Shown: positions 10,575 to 20,111, counted from the stretch's first letter. The stretch: DNA of 21,274 nucleotides from Hypsibius dujardini (GCA_001579985.1 LRSR01006862.1:1-21274); one strand, 5' to 3'. Notes: a model not told the origin generated them from the sequence alone. Numbers and translations: made by a program.

Positions 10575-10582
10575 CACGTGAC
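10575..10582 (+). promoter_or_regulatory. CACGTGAC E-box in the ATG4 promoter
   Basis: The sequence ACACGTGACC contains the CACGTGAC core of the CLEAR element, about 175 bp before the ATG4 start codon. TFEB/HLH-30-type factors control autophagy genes through such sites, so the location is sensible. Occupancy is inferred. Confidence 0.4.
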
Positions 10583-10753
10583 CATACGTCTGGGCCCAAC
10601 CACGGGTGGGTGGGTGGTCCCTGACAAAACCACAACAAACACACGCTCACCAGACACAGCACAGACACACAACACACAACACACCACAGCTGATTTCAGC
10701 TGCTTTTATTTCAGCATTTTTGAGGTTTCCTACCATTGTCACTTAATTCGCCC

Positions 10754-13700
10754 ATGAATCAGTTGTCTTCAAATCCGCCATCGGACACCCAATGGCGGGA
10801 TGTGTCTTTGGAGGAATCCACGGATGGCGACCCGCGTCGTCGTGCCAGCACCAATGCAAGCAATCTGAGCCAGTTGGAGTCTAGCTGGGAAGAAGTGAAC
10901 ACTAGTCATGTGCCTGCCATGTTATTTCCTGGTGGGAAATCCCGTAGCAGTTCGCGGAGCAGGGACCGCACGAAAAAGAAGTTTAAGCTCAAGTTTGCCA
11001 ACTTTTTCGGCCGGCACGAACATCATGGCGCCCCTGCGGCGGAAGGAGCGAGCTCGTCAGCGATTTCTACGGAGGAGAAAAAGGAGCCGAGGGCGGAAGA
11101 CGTTTTTTACGAAAGTTTGACCGAGGAGCGGGCGGATGATATTTTGGAGGGGACGAATAAGGTTGCAGTCGACTTCTTGAAAGGTTTGTTCTGTAGCGCG
11201 TTACAAATTGTTGGATGTTGGGATGCAATCTTGTCTAAATAATTCGAATAGACTTCACTGTGTGAGCCAGTGGCGCGCCGAGCTTTGGTTTGAGGGGGTG
11301 TTATTTTTTCCGAAATTTATTTTTTATTGCATCTGAAATGTTTTCGATAGAACGTAACGTAAGGGGGGAGTATTGCATGACAATTCTCCATCATGGTGTT
11401 TTTCTCTAAATGGGAGACCCTTAGGGCACTTTTTTTTACTTTCGAGGGGGGTTTTAGATCAACAAAACACCCTCCGTCAGCGCGCCACTGGTGTGAGCGT
11501 TGCGTTGATTGATGGATTGCCTTACTTGATTGGTGCTTTGATTTCTGTTTTCATTCCGGTATGGCTTCTGTTTCATTGAACTATCAGAGTTGGATGACAC
11601 TTTCCGCTAGAATACAAAATTTTTTCAGTTTCCCTAGTTTGCTGGTATTCGAGTTGGAAACAATTTCGTAAACAAACTAAAAACTGTAAAAGTTAAACTA
11701 TCTGAACATTTTATGCCATTTAATCAATCAAGAGCACGGACAGCTCTTGCACTAAGCTCCCCGAGTCTTTCTGATGGTAGCATGTCCACTATTACCGGTT
11801 TCAAACGTCCGATTCGAAAATTTACTTTGTCAATTGTTTCTCCTGACTTTATATTGGCAATTGTGTTAAATATCTTTAACTGTGTTTATTTTCTCTTTTT
11901 TTCATAGAAGCCCAACAGGATATCGTGTCCTCGAACACATCCTTCCCCTCTCCCCTACAATCCACCTCCGTCGCCCACCGGTTCCGCTTGACAGCTTCGG
12001 AGAGTGAAGCAAAAACGGGACGAACGACCGCCCAAGCGTTGTCATTAGGGATGCCGAGGGGTCGTAGCACCTCCTTGATCATGACGACGATGCCGGGGAA
12101 GAAGACCGCCACCGCGTCCCCGCTCATCTCCAAGAAAGACCTCATAGCGAAGAAGAATAAGCGGGTGCTGTCGAACCGTTCCATCGGCATTGTAGGGGGA
12201 GAGGATTTCATTATGAACCCGACGAAGAGTGATAAGTTTGTCAGCTACCTGCACACTCAGTGGAATAACGTCCGATACGGTTTGTCGGACGGACCTCCTC
12301 GGTTAGTGATCTCCATGTTTAGTTTCTTTTGTCCTTAGGGTTCAACGTGAAACCCAAAGTCCACCTGAGTATGAAGTCTCCGATTTGGCTATTGGGGCAT
12401 TGTTACACTGTCGGGAATGACGGCAGCGGTGAGTGCTTTGACAATCCGCACACAGTCCACAATGTTATCGGAAGTCTCCAGATAACGGACAAAACTCTCA
12501 AATCTCACGCACACTAGTAAACTGTAAACACTGCACGGACTCTGCTACGGGCACGAAATCGCACAGATAGAATTGCAAATATTAGATATGTCAAATAGGA
12601 GTAGCGTTGCAGGTTTATTCTATTTAGCTTTTTGTTTCACCCCCACGTAGATGAGGAGAAATTTCGGCTCCACGATGAGTTCCTCGCCGATTTCAACTCC
12701 CGCATCTGGTTTACCTACCGCCGCGCCTTTCCCCTGCTTGCCGGCTCAAGCCTCACTAGCGACTGTGGCTGGGGATGCATGCTACGGAGGTAAAAGATAG
12801 TTTCTCAACATCCTAGGTTGTGTATTCGTGACTAGGTTGTCTGTTTGTCTCTCTACTTGTTTGCCTATCTGTCTGTCTGCCTGTCCGTCCTGTAGTCTGC
12901 ATGTTTTTCGTCCTGCATGCCAGTCTCATTACGTGGTCTATCCTTTCTGGTGACTGACATACAGTTTCTCAATACGCTCTTCGAGCGTATAGTGTGGACT
13001 GTGGATGAATACTGAATGGGGTGTTTTTTGTACAGCGGACAGATGATGTTGGCCCAAGCCCTTGTCGTTCACTTCCTCGGCCGAGGTAACCGCTTCTGGG
13101 CAAACTAGATTTCGTCTTTCTTATTGCCCATATCACGATCAGCGTTTCTGCATGAATCTTCGTTAGATTGGAGGTGGAACGCCAAGGACAACGGCCGCCG
13201 GGACAAGGATGCCTTTCACCGGCAGTTGATTCGCTGGTGCGGCGACAACCACCACCACGATCAACTATTTGGCCTGCACAAACTCGTGACGGTGGGGCAG
13301 AAAAACGGCAAACGGGCGGGGCAGTGGTACGGTAAGTTGCGAATACTGTGGTGCGTGATTAGAAATTGTAATTACGATACTGGGCATTAAACGAACCAAA
13401 TACACGGACCTTTTCTTTTCAGGTCCCGCTTCCCTCGCGTTTATGTTGCAGTACGTGGATGTTTCTCCCCCAACATAATACTTCATATACTCTCATTCAC
13501 CATGAAAATGTTAATTCTCATAGGAAAGCGATGATCATGGCACGACCGGCGAATCCGCTTCTCCGGCGGATGCACGTTTACGTGTCGCGAGATTCGACAA
13601 GTAAATCCCGCCCCCCGAATTACACCTTCCCGAAAGTATCTGGTAGAAACAGAGTTTTCCTTGCAGTTTTCAAGGGCGATGCAGTGGAGTTGTTGAAAGA

Positions 13701-14451
13701 CAACGGATGCGACGGCGATCCGGCGCTCATCATTCTCATACCGATTCGACTGGGAACCGAAAAAATTAACCCCCTCTACATCCCCTGCATGAAGGATCTC
13801 CTAACCTTAAAATACTCTATAGTAAATGGTTCAATTTCTATTTTCTCGATCACATGACAATTGGGAAATTAACTTGATCCGTTATTAGGGAGTCATTGGA
13901 GGACGCCCGAGTCACAGCTTATACTTTGTCGGCTGGCAGAACAACGACTTCATCACGCTCGATCCGCACTTCTGCCAGGAAACTGTTGACGTCACTGAGC
14001 GAACCTTTAACCTGTCGGTCAGATTCCTCGTCGTGCCTATTTTTTGTTTGCTTGTGAACTTTGTGGTATCTGACAGATTTTCCCGTAGAGCTTTCACTGT
14101 CCTGCGCCGCAGAAGCTCCAGATCTCCCGGATGGATCCGTCCTGCACGCTCGGTTTTTACTGCAAAAACGTCACTGAATTCGACGAATTTTGCCAGACAG
14201 CCACCGAAGTAAGTCTGGATCATTATTGATTGATGAATAGTTACTTGAATAAACGTGGAAAAGCGCAGCGGAACTTACGGAAGTATTTTTTCCAGATTCA
14301 GTCAATCCACTGTAAAGGATTCCCAGTGTTCACATTTTCCGAAGGTCGCCTCCTCGATTACGAGCACGGTGAGCTCGACCTGCAGTCTTTCGAGGTGGAC
14401 GAAAAGAGTTTCACCGCCGGCGGTGCCGAGTCGGATTACGTTGTTTTGTAA
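10754..14451 (+). CDS. ATG4: ATG4 cysteine protease (ATG4C/D-like), autophagy
   Basis: Twelve exons: 10754-11183, 11908-12279, 12339-12428, 12651-12789, 13036-13085, 13167-13331, 13423-13450, 13524-13600, 13667-13821, 13889-14017, 14089-14208 and 14296-14451. They total 1911 nt (636 residues plus TAA), all in phase. ATG4 trims the C-terminus of ATG8/LC3-family proteins and removes them from lipid, in the cytosol. The peptidase C54 domain begins near residue 275. It shows FTYRRAF, the catalytic Cys340 in [46 protein letters not shown], and the Asp527/His529 pair in LDPHF, so the triad is intact. The first 270 residues are an extra, Ser- and Lys-rich extension, longer than in human ATG4C/D. I began at the first in-frame ATG. 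Donors are weak at exons 1 and 2 (GTTTGT) and exon 10 (GTCAGA). Exon 7 is only 28 nt. The protein ends SDYVVL, a likely LC3-interacting motif. Confidence 0.93.
11260..11498. mobile_element. hAT-type MITE with 8-bp target site duplication
   Basis: The element spans 11268-11490 (223 bp) and begins CAGTGGCGCGC and ends GCGCGCCACTG, perfect 11-bp terminal inverted repeats with further imperfect pairing inwards (GGGTGTT against AACACCC). It is flanked by identical 8-bp copies GTGTGAGC at 11260-11267 and 11491-11498, the duplication size of hAT transposons. It has no coding capacity. It sits in the first intron of ATG4 (11184-11907), which is otherwise plain sequence. Confidence 0.9.
12836..12898. 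repeat. Short degenerate CTGT tract in an ATG4 intron
   Basis: CTGT/CTGC units in the 246-nt intron 12790-13035, next to the exon that encodes the catalytic cysteine. Confidence 0.7.
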
Positions 14452-14606
14452 AATTTCACGGATAAAACACTTTTCTATATTGCTTTTGATTGCGATTTTC
14501 AGCCTGAAAGCCCCATTCTGTGATGACTGTTCAATCAATCAATGCTACAATGGTAGTGCACTGTAGAACTGTTTGTAGTGAATTCATTTGTATCAACAGG
14601 TTTCAA

Positions 14607-14612
14607 ATTAAA
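14607..14612 (+). terminator. ATTAAA poly(A)-signal candidate for ATG4
   Basis: ATTAAA lies 156 nt after the ATG4 stop codon, in the 310-bp gap to the convergent neighbour's stop. It is the best poly(A)-signal variant in the gap; no AATAAA is present. The neighbour's own signal was not found. Confidence 0.35.
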
Positions 14613-14761
14613 AAATTCAGAGTCACCCTTCAACCGCGTAACAAAAGCTACAAAATTTGAACAAAGCTCAAAGGCAGTACGAGTGAGCAAAATCCTTCTG
14701 CATGGCGTTTGACCAGAAATTTAAAAATGATATTAGCAAAAGAATTGGTTCTTAGCAGGAA

Positions 14762-16651
14762 CTAGTTACAGACTTGGCGGCAGCTTCGTCTGCGGCTGAG
14801 GAAACAGCTTCGACGTAATCCGCGTCGTCCACTCCGTCGGCGTTTGCAGATGCGCCGTCGCTTGCAGACCCGTCGACAGGCAATACTCGGGCCTTCTTCC
14901 TCAGCTCCGTCGCCGCCACCTCCCTCAGGTTTCTCCACCACCGCCGGTGCAGCAGGAGCTTCCGGCTGTGCGGCATTCGGAGGTGCTCCACCAGCAGCAG
15001 CAGTGCCACCTCCTTCCTCCGCCTGACGCTTCGATCGTTTGCCGGAATTTTCGTCCATCACGTCGTCCACCATGTCTAGGAAGTCGTTGAGCTGCTGCTC
15101 GTCACTGACCGAACCTGGAACAGAGATGACGAAACGTCTTACTAATACCCAGTTCACCTTTCTGAACAAAAAATTAACCGTTGTGGACTAAAAAATGTTC
15201 AAAAAGTTCAATATTTTAACCATATTGTTAACTATAAACAAAAACATTTAATACAGTAACGGACATTTGTTTTCTGGGAAGCAAACTGAACAAACCGCTT
15301 TAGTTACCTAATTTTTGCCCAGTTAGAACTTAGTGACTAAAATAGAAAAAGCTAATAATTAATTTAGTGAAAAGCAAGTGAAGTTAAGCCTTAGTAACAA
15401 AATTAAAATTAATTTTAGCAAATTTAAAAATAAATAGTAATTAACAAAACTTAGAACTGAAATTAAGAAAGCTATTTATGACTGAAATTAACAGTTTGGT
15501 ACTTTTCGTGAATTATATTGAGAATGTTCACATGATCACTAACCTGAATCTTGAACATCATCCGCAGTGACGTCATCGTCGTCGTTCTGTTGCTGGCCGC
15601 CGACAGGAGTGTCCAGACCGGGAGCGACCAAGGAGCCGAATGGGAAGGTGCGCACCATGTTGGGCGCAATGTTGAAGAGACCGCTAGACTGGCCGTAGGT
15701 GAGCGGTGTGTAGACACCGAGGTTTGCGCCGGAGCCGAGGAGTGTCGCTCTGGTGAGCTCGGTCGGGGTCGTACCGACCGCGGTGGCGGTGGGCTGGCGA
15801 AACTGACCCGTGGGTTGCAGTAAGTTTTGGTTCCAGTTGCCAATGGCGGCAGGGTACCGGTTGCCCCACGCAATGGCTTGTTCGGGGGAAGTCGGCAGAC
15901 TGGGTATTTGTCCAGCCGTGGGAATGACACCCAGTTGTTGAGGGGCGATGGCTGCGGGTTGACGGCCCCAATTGTAGACTTGTATCGGTGGGGGTGACTG
16001 AATTAGAAGAAAGAACTGAGATGGGGCAAGGCAGTCATGACGGGGCAGGCAAAGTTTTGAATCACAGACAACAGTCACATCACTCAGACCGACATGCAGA
16101 TAGACAAAAGTTCAGACAATATTTATTACTTACCAGTGAGGCAATAGCGCTAGCTGTCTTAGTGCCTGCCGCCGTTATGTTGGATGCCATCGTTGTATTC
16201 TTGACAGCTGTCGCGTTGGACGCGATGAGCGGCGCATCGGTTGAGTTGCTGATGCTGCTGCCGGTCGAGATCCCGCCTGGAATGACAGGGAGCTCGGCCG
16301 TTCTGCCGGTCAGCATTTCATCGTCGACCACCATCTTCGTGGCTGATGTCTTTGCCTTTTTGACGACGGCGGATTGTGACATTTGTACGGGCATTGGGAC
16401 GTTTTCATGGACAGGATCCGCGAAGGCTACCGGCTCGTCGAAGACGACTGCAAGGAAGAATGCCAGTAAGGAAAGAAAGAATCGTAATTAAACATCCATT
16501 TCAGCGCATTTACTGGTCAATCCCTATCCCTCCTGTGGTAATCGCGGGCGTGCTTACCGTCCATTTGCATCGTCTTGTCGTCTTGCGGCTCAGCAGCGAG
16601 AACGGCAGTCCCGAGGTAGAGGAAAAAACAAACGAATTTAAAGTACTTCAT
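14762..16651 (-). CDS. Secreted low-complexity protein, family unknown
   Basis: Four exons on the minus strand: 16651-16558, 16447-16134, 15997-15544 and 15114-14762. They total 1215 nt (404 residues plus TAG), all in phase. A clear signal peptide (MKYFKFVCFFLYLGTAVLA, cut before AEPQ) begins the protein. Exon 2 encodes a Ser/Thr/Ala-rich part with several N-glycosylation sequons (NST, NAT, NTT, NIT). Exon 3 encodes a Pro/Gln/Gly/Asn-rich, probably disordered part ending in an Asp run (NDDDDVTADD). Exon 4 is acidic, then has a polybasic site (GKRSKR before QAEE) typical of furin-like processing, then Ala/Pro/Gly-rich sequence. I do not recognise the family; an extracellular matrix or secreted structural role is possible but unproven. 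In the last 40 codons the frame to the stop at 14762 becomes Arg/Cys-rich, while the overlapping frame to 14752 keeps the acidic Ala/Ser style. A frameshift near 14889-14891 is therefore suspected, and the true C-terminus is uncertain. Confidence 0.75.
15115..15543 (-). other. AT-rich last intron of the secreted-protein gene
   Basis: The 429-nt intron between exons 3 and 4 is strongly AT-rich with loosely repeated AATTAA and ACTTAG words. I see no gene or ordered repeat in it. Confidence 0.7.
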
Positions 16652-16735
16652 GGTTGTAATTATTTTCCAAAATCTCCAGATAAAATTCTAGAGCGAATAA
16701 CTCAAAAATAGTGTTTAGTACGATAAAGTAAGCCA

Positions 16736-16744
16736 CCTTTTATA
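16736..16744 (-). promoter_or_regulatory. TATA box of the secreted-protein gene
   Basis: The minus strand reads TATAAAAGG about 85 bp before the ATG at 16651. This places a transcription start near 16710 and a short 5' UTR. A strong TATA box fits a tissue-specific, highly expressed secreted product. Confidence 0.65.
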
Positions 16745-17034
16745 CGGAATTTTCTGCTCGTCGGCGGCCACAAATTGTGCTTCGCTAATCAGCTACGCTC
16801 ACAGCCAAAAGATCAGTGGTGAATTCGTTGAATGGGCGTGTCGTACGGAGCTCCTTGTTACCTTGAATCTTACTAGGTGTACACATTTGTACAACATATA
16901 CTTGGAAAATTCCTTGAGATTTTTCAGAATCTTAATATTTCACATAATTGTGTGTTACGTTTCTGTAGCAGGAATTCGTCCTCCAATATACCCAGTTGTA
17001 TGAGGCCGTAGTATATTCTGTCTATTTTTGCTTT

Positions 17035-17335
17035 ATGCCTGCTTGTGTATTGTCTGCCTGCCTGCCTGTCTGTCTGCCTGTCTGCCTGCCTGCCTGCCTG
17101 CCTGTCTGCCTGTCTGCCTGCCTGCCTGCTTGCCTGTCTGTCTGTCTGCCTTTACATCTGTCTGCTTGTCTATGTGCCGTCTCTCTGTATGCCTGTCCAT
17201 TTGCCCTGCCTAATCTCGCCTTTCAGTGTTTTGTTTGTTTGCCTATCATTCTGTCTGCTGGTCTGTTTGTCTTTTTCTCTCTTTGCCTATCTGCTCGCCT
17301 GTTTGTGGATTTGTTCGTTTACCTTCCTGTTCTTT
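17035..17335. repeat. CTGC/CTGT tetranucleotide tract
   Basis: The first 130 bp are nearly pure CTGC/CTGT units and the rest is increasingly degenerate. All three plus frames stay open with Cys-Leu-Pro-Ala runs, which are artefacts. Confidence 0.85.
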
Positions 17336-18023
17336 TTTATCTCCTCAGCACGTATTTCTACACACCCTCTTCTTCATGGCTTTTACAATTTATCTCTTTT
17401 TTGTATTACTTATTTTGACTAGAGGTCGACTCTCCCGTTTTTGAAGGTCCAGACCTCGACACTGATGGTACAACACCGGAACCATTATTTTGTGAGCCTA
17501 ACGGAAGGCACATCTATGCCTTAATGTAACTGCCACCCCATGGCGTAGTTGGGAAAAAATTGAAAGGCCTCCCAGCCAGACGGAGCTCTCGTTCCCGGCA
17601 TTAGACGGCTCCTACAGCTCGCGTTACGCAAATCGGGCTTTTGAGAAGTTTCATCATTCCGAGAAGTGAAAAAGTGTGCCAGACTAAATACGTGGGGTTC
17701 AGCTTAAATTGGAGAGCTCTCGTTAGTAATTTGCGGGGCGGCAATCGCTACTTCCGGTAAACACAGTATGCCATTAGGTTTGCATACATACATAGTGAAG
17801 GTTTCATCAAAGATCTCGAAGTTGTTCCAATTTCAGTCGCTGTTTGGACCACTGGGTTCCCTAGTGAAAACGTGTTCAAAACCATCTCTCGAAAAGGTCC
17901 TCAAAAAAAGCCAACTTTATGTCGCTATGTGTGGGTAACTGGCAGCTGCATCTGATTGCGACTGCAATGAAGGAGTTTGAAACTGCAATTGCAGACTGTT
18001 GGGAGTGACGTAAAATGTGAACA

Positions 18024-18191
18024 ATGAAGTGGTTACTGGTGCTCGGTTTGGCGGGGACCTGTCAAGTTAGGCGCCTCCAGGGATATTTTTCTCCGACATG
18101 TCAAACTCTATATATGTGTGCACTTCCTTTACGAGTTTTTTGTTCACATCCCTTCACGTTATTGCAAACAGACAAAGAGACAGATAGATGA
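18024..18191 (+). CDS. Possible short ORF or exon with signal-peptide-like start
   Basis: A 55-codon ORF begins MKWLLVLGLAGTCQ, which looks like a signal peptide. A GTTAGG donor-like site follows codon 14 in frame, so this could be a first exon. The later codons run into a CAGA tract and look non-coding. No downstream exon was identified and the likeness may be chance. Confidence 0.2.
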   Translation: MKWLLVLGLAGTCQVRRLQGYFSPTCQTLYMCALPLRVFCSHPFTLLQTDKETDR

Positions 18192-18345
18192 TAAGTCTAT
18201 GAGCGATCTGACTGACATGCAGACAGACAGGCAGACAGACCGACCGACAAGCAAGCAGGCAAACCGACAGACAGACAGATACACACACAGACAGACAGAC
18301 AGGCAGGCAGACAGACATACCGACAGGAAATCAGGCAACCAAGCC
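18168..18345. repeat. Degenerate CAGA tetranucleotide tract
   Basis: CAGA units with CCGA, CAAG and CACA variants, intergenic. The opposite strand reads CTGT. Confidence 0.85.
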
Positions 18346-18545
18346 AACATACAAACAGGAAACCGCCGTGTAAAAATCATTCAAGAATTTTGTCCGAAAT
18401 TCGGAGATCTTTTTCATTTGCAGTAGATTTTCTAATAATAATTTTAACTGGTCCCTATTGAAACCCCCCACGATCCGCGACCTTTGCTGGCTTAAGCCTG
18501 CATGCATACTTGCCCTTTCTCCACTCTGACCAATTACATTTCCAT

Positions 18546-18573
18546 CACACACAAACACACACACACACACAAA
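18546..18573. repeat. CA dinucleotide microsatellite
   Basis: A short CA run with one AA interruption in the intergenic region. Confidence 0.8.
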
Positions 18574-18851
18574 ATCATCCAGATATATACAATCAATATC
18601 CCCGACATAATTCCCCACCATTATGAAAGGAAACACACCCCTCCCTAGCCGCGCTCGGAACACGCACGCGGTGCCTGCGCCGGAAACCGCGAGAACTCCC
18701 AGTCATTCGCTTCCCGCGACCCGAAACGTGTTGTTATTCTAACAAACAAGAAAGATCGCGCGCGGATTCTCCACCGCATCACAACCCTCAATCCATCAAC
18801 ACATGCCCTTGCCTGAACTGAAACGGCTGAAATATCCATCACATCTTTCAT

Positions 18852-18891
18852 ATAGAGGGTTCCCTATCTCTCACATAGAGGGTTCCCTATC
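18852..18891. promoter_or_regulatory. Tandem copy of a dyad element
   Basis: The 17-bp word ATAGAGGGTTCCCTATC occurs twice, 23 bp apart, and each copy is a near-palindrome (GGG-TT-CCC core). The pair lies 45-85 bp upstream of a TATA-like box. Paired dyads about two helical turns apart suggest a protein-binding site, but the function is inferred. Confidence 0.4.
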
Positions 18892-18936
18892 CCACTTCCG
18901 GTTGTAATCGCAGATCGCGCCTATGTAATGATCGAA

Positions 18937-18943
18937 TATAAAG
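18937..18943 (+). promoter_or_regulatory. TATA-like box (TATAAAG)
   Basis: TATAAAG lies 92 bp before the ATG at 19029, the same kind of spacing as in the secreted-protein gene. It could drive the long ORF at 19029, or be a distal promoter of the calcium-channel subunit gene. Confidence 0.35.
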
Positions 18944-19028
18944 TACATAACTGTAGCCCATGGTAATATCCCGAGATAACAGGACTACAGCCTATGCCCT
19001 GCAAACCCTATCCCCTCCAAAGAGATAA

Positions 19029-19886
19029 ATGAGTCTGTACCGCATCATCCTAGCCGAGGAACCATATACACTGCATATATACGGTGTAGCTCGAGCTCTT
19101 CTCTCTACAATTTCTGCCGTCTGTGTAAACATTGAAGAAATTCCACGCACCATCCACATATACACCGCCTGTAAATACAGTGAGATTGCCTACACACATC
19201 CTCCAACACAGGGGAATGTGAAAACAGGATCGGTGAGAGGGGCGGGAGAGTTCCACATTGCGCAGCGCAGCGCGAAGTGCGTGCATTTATCGAGCCAAAC
19301 GTTTCCGTTTAGTCGTACACATTTCACTTCTGTGTCATATATGTGTGTGCTGGCGAAGCAGAGCGGAGCGCCAGCACGGGAATCGGGCGAGAGACCGACC
19401 GACAGTCAGTCAGTCAGGCTCAGGACCTCAGAGCGCGGGAAAGTTGTCCTTACGCGCCATTATCATTGGGTCGATCCCATCCCCATTGAGTGTCCCGTGT
19501 GTGCGTGTATATATATATGTACATATATATATATGCGTACTCTATGGTGGCGGACTGGTCGTGTATGTACTAGCGCTGAGCACTATTGTGTACTTTACGT
19601 ACTTTCCTATGCATGTCATACTTGGGGATCTGGGTATAGTGGTCTCCGGAAAAAAGAGGGGAAGAGTAAGGGCGAGGGAGCTCTATACTGCACTACTCCC
19701 GCACGCTTACGAGCTGCACGTTTGCTGCGGCAATTTGCGAGGGCCTTGCGTGTACGGTGTCTACTACTACATACTTACGTGAAGTCCCACAGACAACCCC
19801 CGCAAAGCTCGTCTTTTAATTTTGCACGATCTGGGGATTACGGACTTTTCAGACGACGGCGACCGTCTCATCCCCGCTCTACTTGA
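19029..19886 (+). CDS. Uncharacterised long ORF, coding status doubtful
   Basis: An intronless 285-codon ORF, long for chance, starts with ATG and is preceded by a TATA-like box and a 12-codon upstream ORF (18994-19032) whose TGA overlaps this ATG. Against it: no recognisable domain, signal peptide or membrane segment; no visible codon bias; it reads straight through an AT-repeat palindrome; and a second ORF (19258-19782) overlaps in another frame, showing that stops are generally rare here. It may be an orphan gene, an upstream ORF region of the next gene, or chance. Confidence 0.22.
   Translation: MSLYRIILAEEPYTLHIYGVARALLSTISAVCVNIEEIPRTIHIYTACKYSEIAYTHPPTQGNVKTGSVRGAGEFHIAQRSAKCVHLSSQTFPFSRTHFTSVSYMCVLAKQSGAPARESGERPTDSQSVRLRTSERGKVVLTRHYHWVDPIPIECPVCACIYICTYIYMRTLWWRTGRVCTSAEHYCVLYVLSYACHTWGSGYSGLRKKEGKSKGEGALYCTTPARLRAARLLRQFARALRVRCLLLHTYVKSHRQPPQSSSFNFARSGDYGLFRRRRPSHPRST
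19508..19533. repeat. AT-repeat palindrome
   Basis: A perfect 26-bp palindrome of TA units centred on GTAC. Such AT palindromes can extrude as cruciforms and are often unstable. Confidence 0.7.
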
Positions 19887-20111
19887 ATCGGTACCCTTGA
19901 CCTGGGCATAGCATTATTATGTAGATGTTAGTTGAATTTGATTTTTTTTCCCGCTTGTACCCTAAGTAGTGCACTTGTATATATTTGTCCAAGGAGTGAC
20001 TCTGTGGGTGTGTGTGGGGAGAGGGATGATGAAGGTATCATTGTTACTGCGGAGGGAATTGGCCGTATTCCCGGGCCGGAAATAGGATTGACCGAACAAA
20101 ATCGGAACACG

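Larger units (their letters stand above)
9773..10753. other. SLC16 to ATG4 intergenic interval
   Basis: This 981-bp gap holds the SLC16 3' UTR and the ATG4 promoter. No AATAAA follows the SLC16 stop; the first ATTAAA-like sites are near 10427 and 10484, beyond the foldback structures, so these may be transcribed as 3' UTR. An AT-rich block (10400-10530) is followed by a G-rich GGGTGGGTGGGTGG run near 10604 and a CA-rich stretch (10621-10690) just before the ATG4 start. Confidence 0.6.

Noticed and set aside
11876-12338. Frames antisense to, or running past, ATG4 exon 2
   Set aside because: Exon 2 read from 11908 to 12279 joins in phase to exons encoding the ATG4 domain.
17580-17725. Repeated word GAGCTCTCGTT
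   Set aside because: The identity stops after about a dozen bases and the flanks differ, so it looks like chance.
18331-18851. Minus-strand open frames in the intergenic region
   Set aside because: They span CA and CAGA repeats, have no signal or domain, and have no convincing splice partners.
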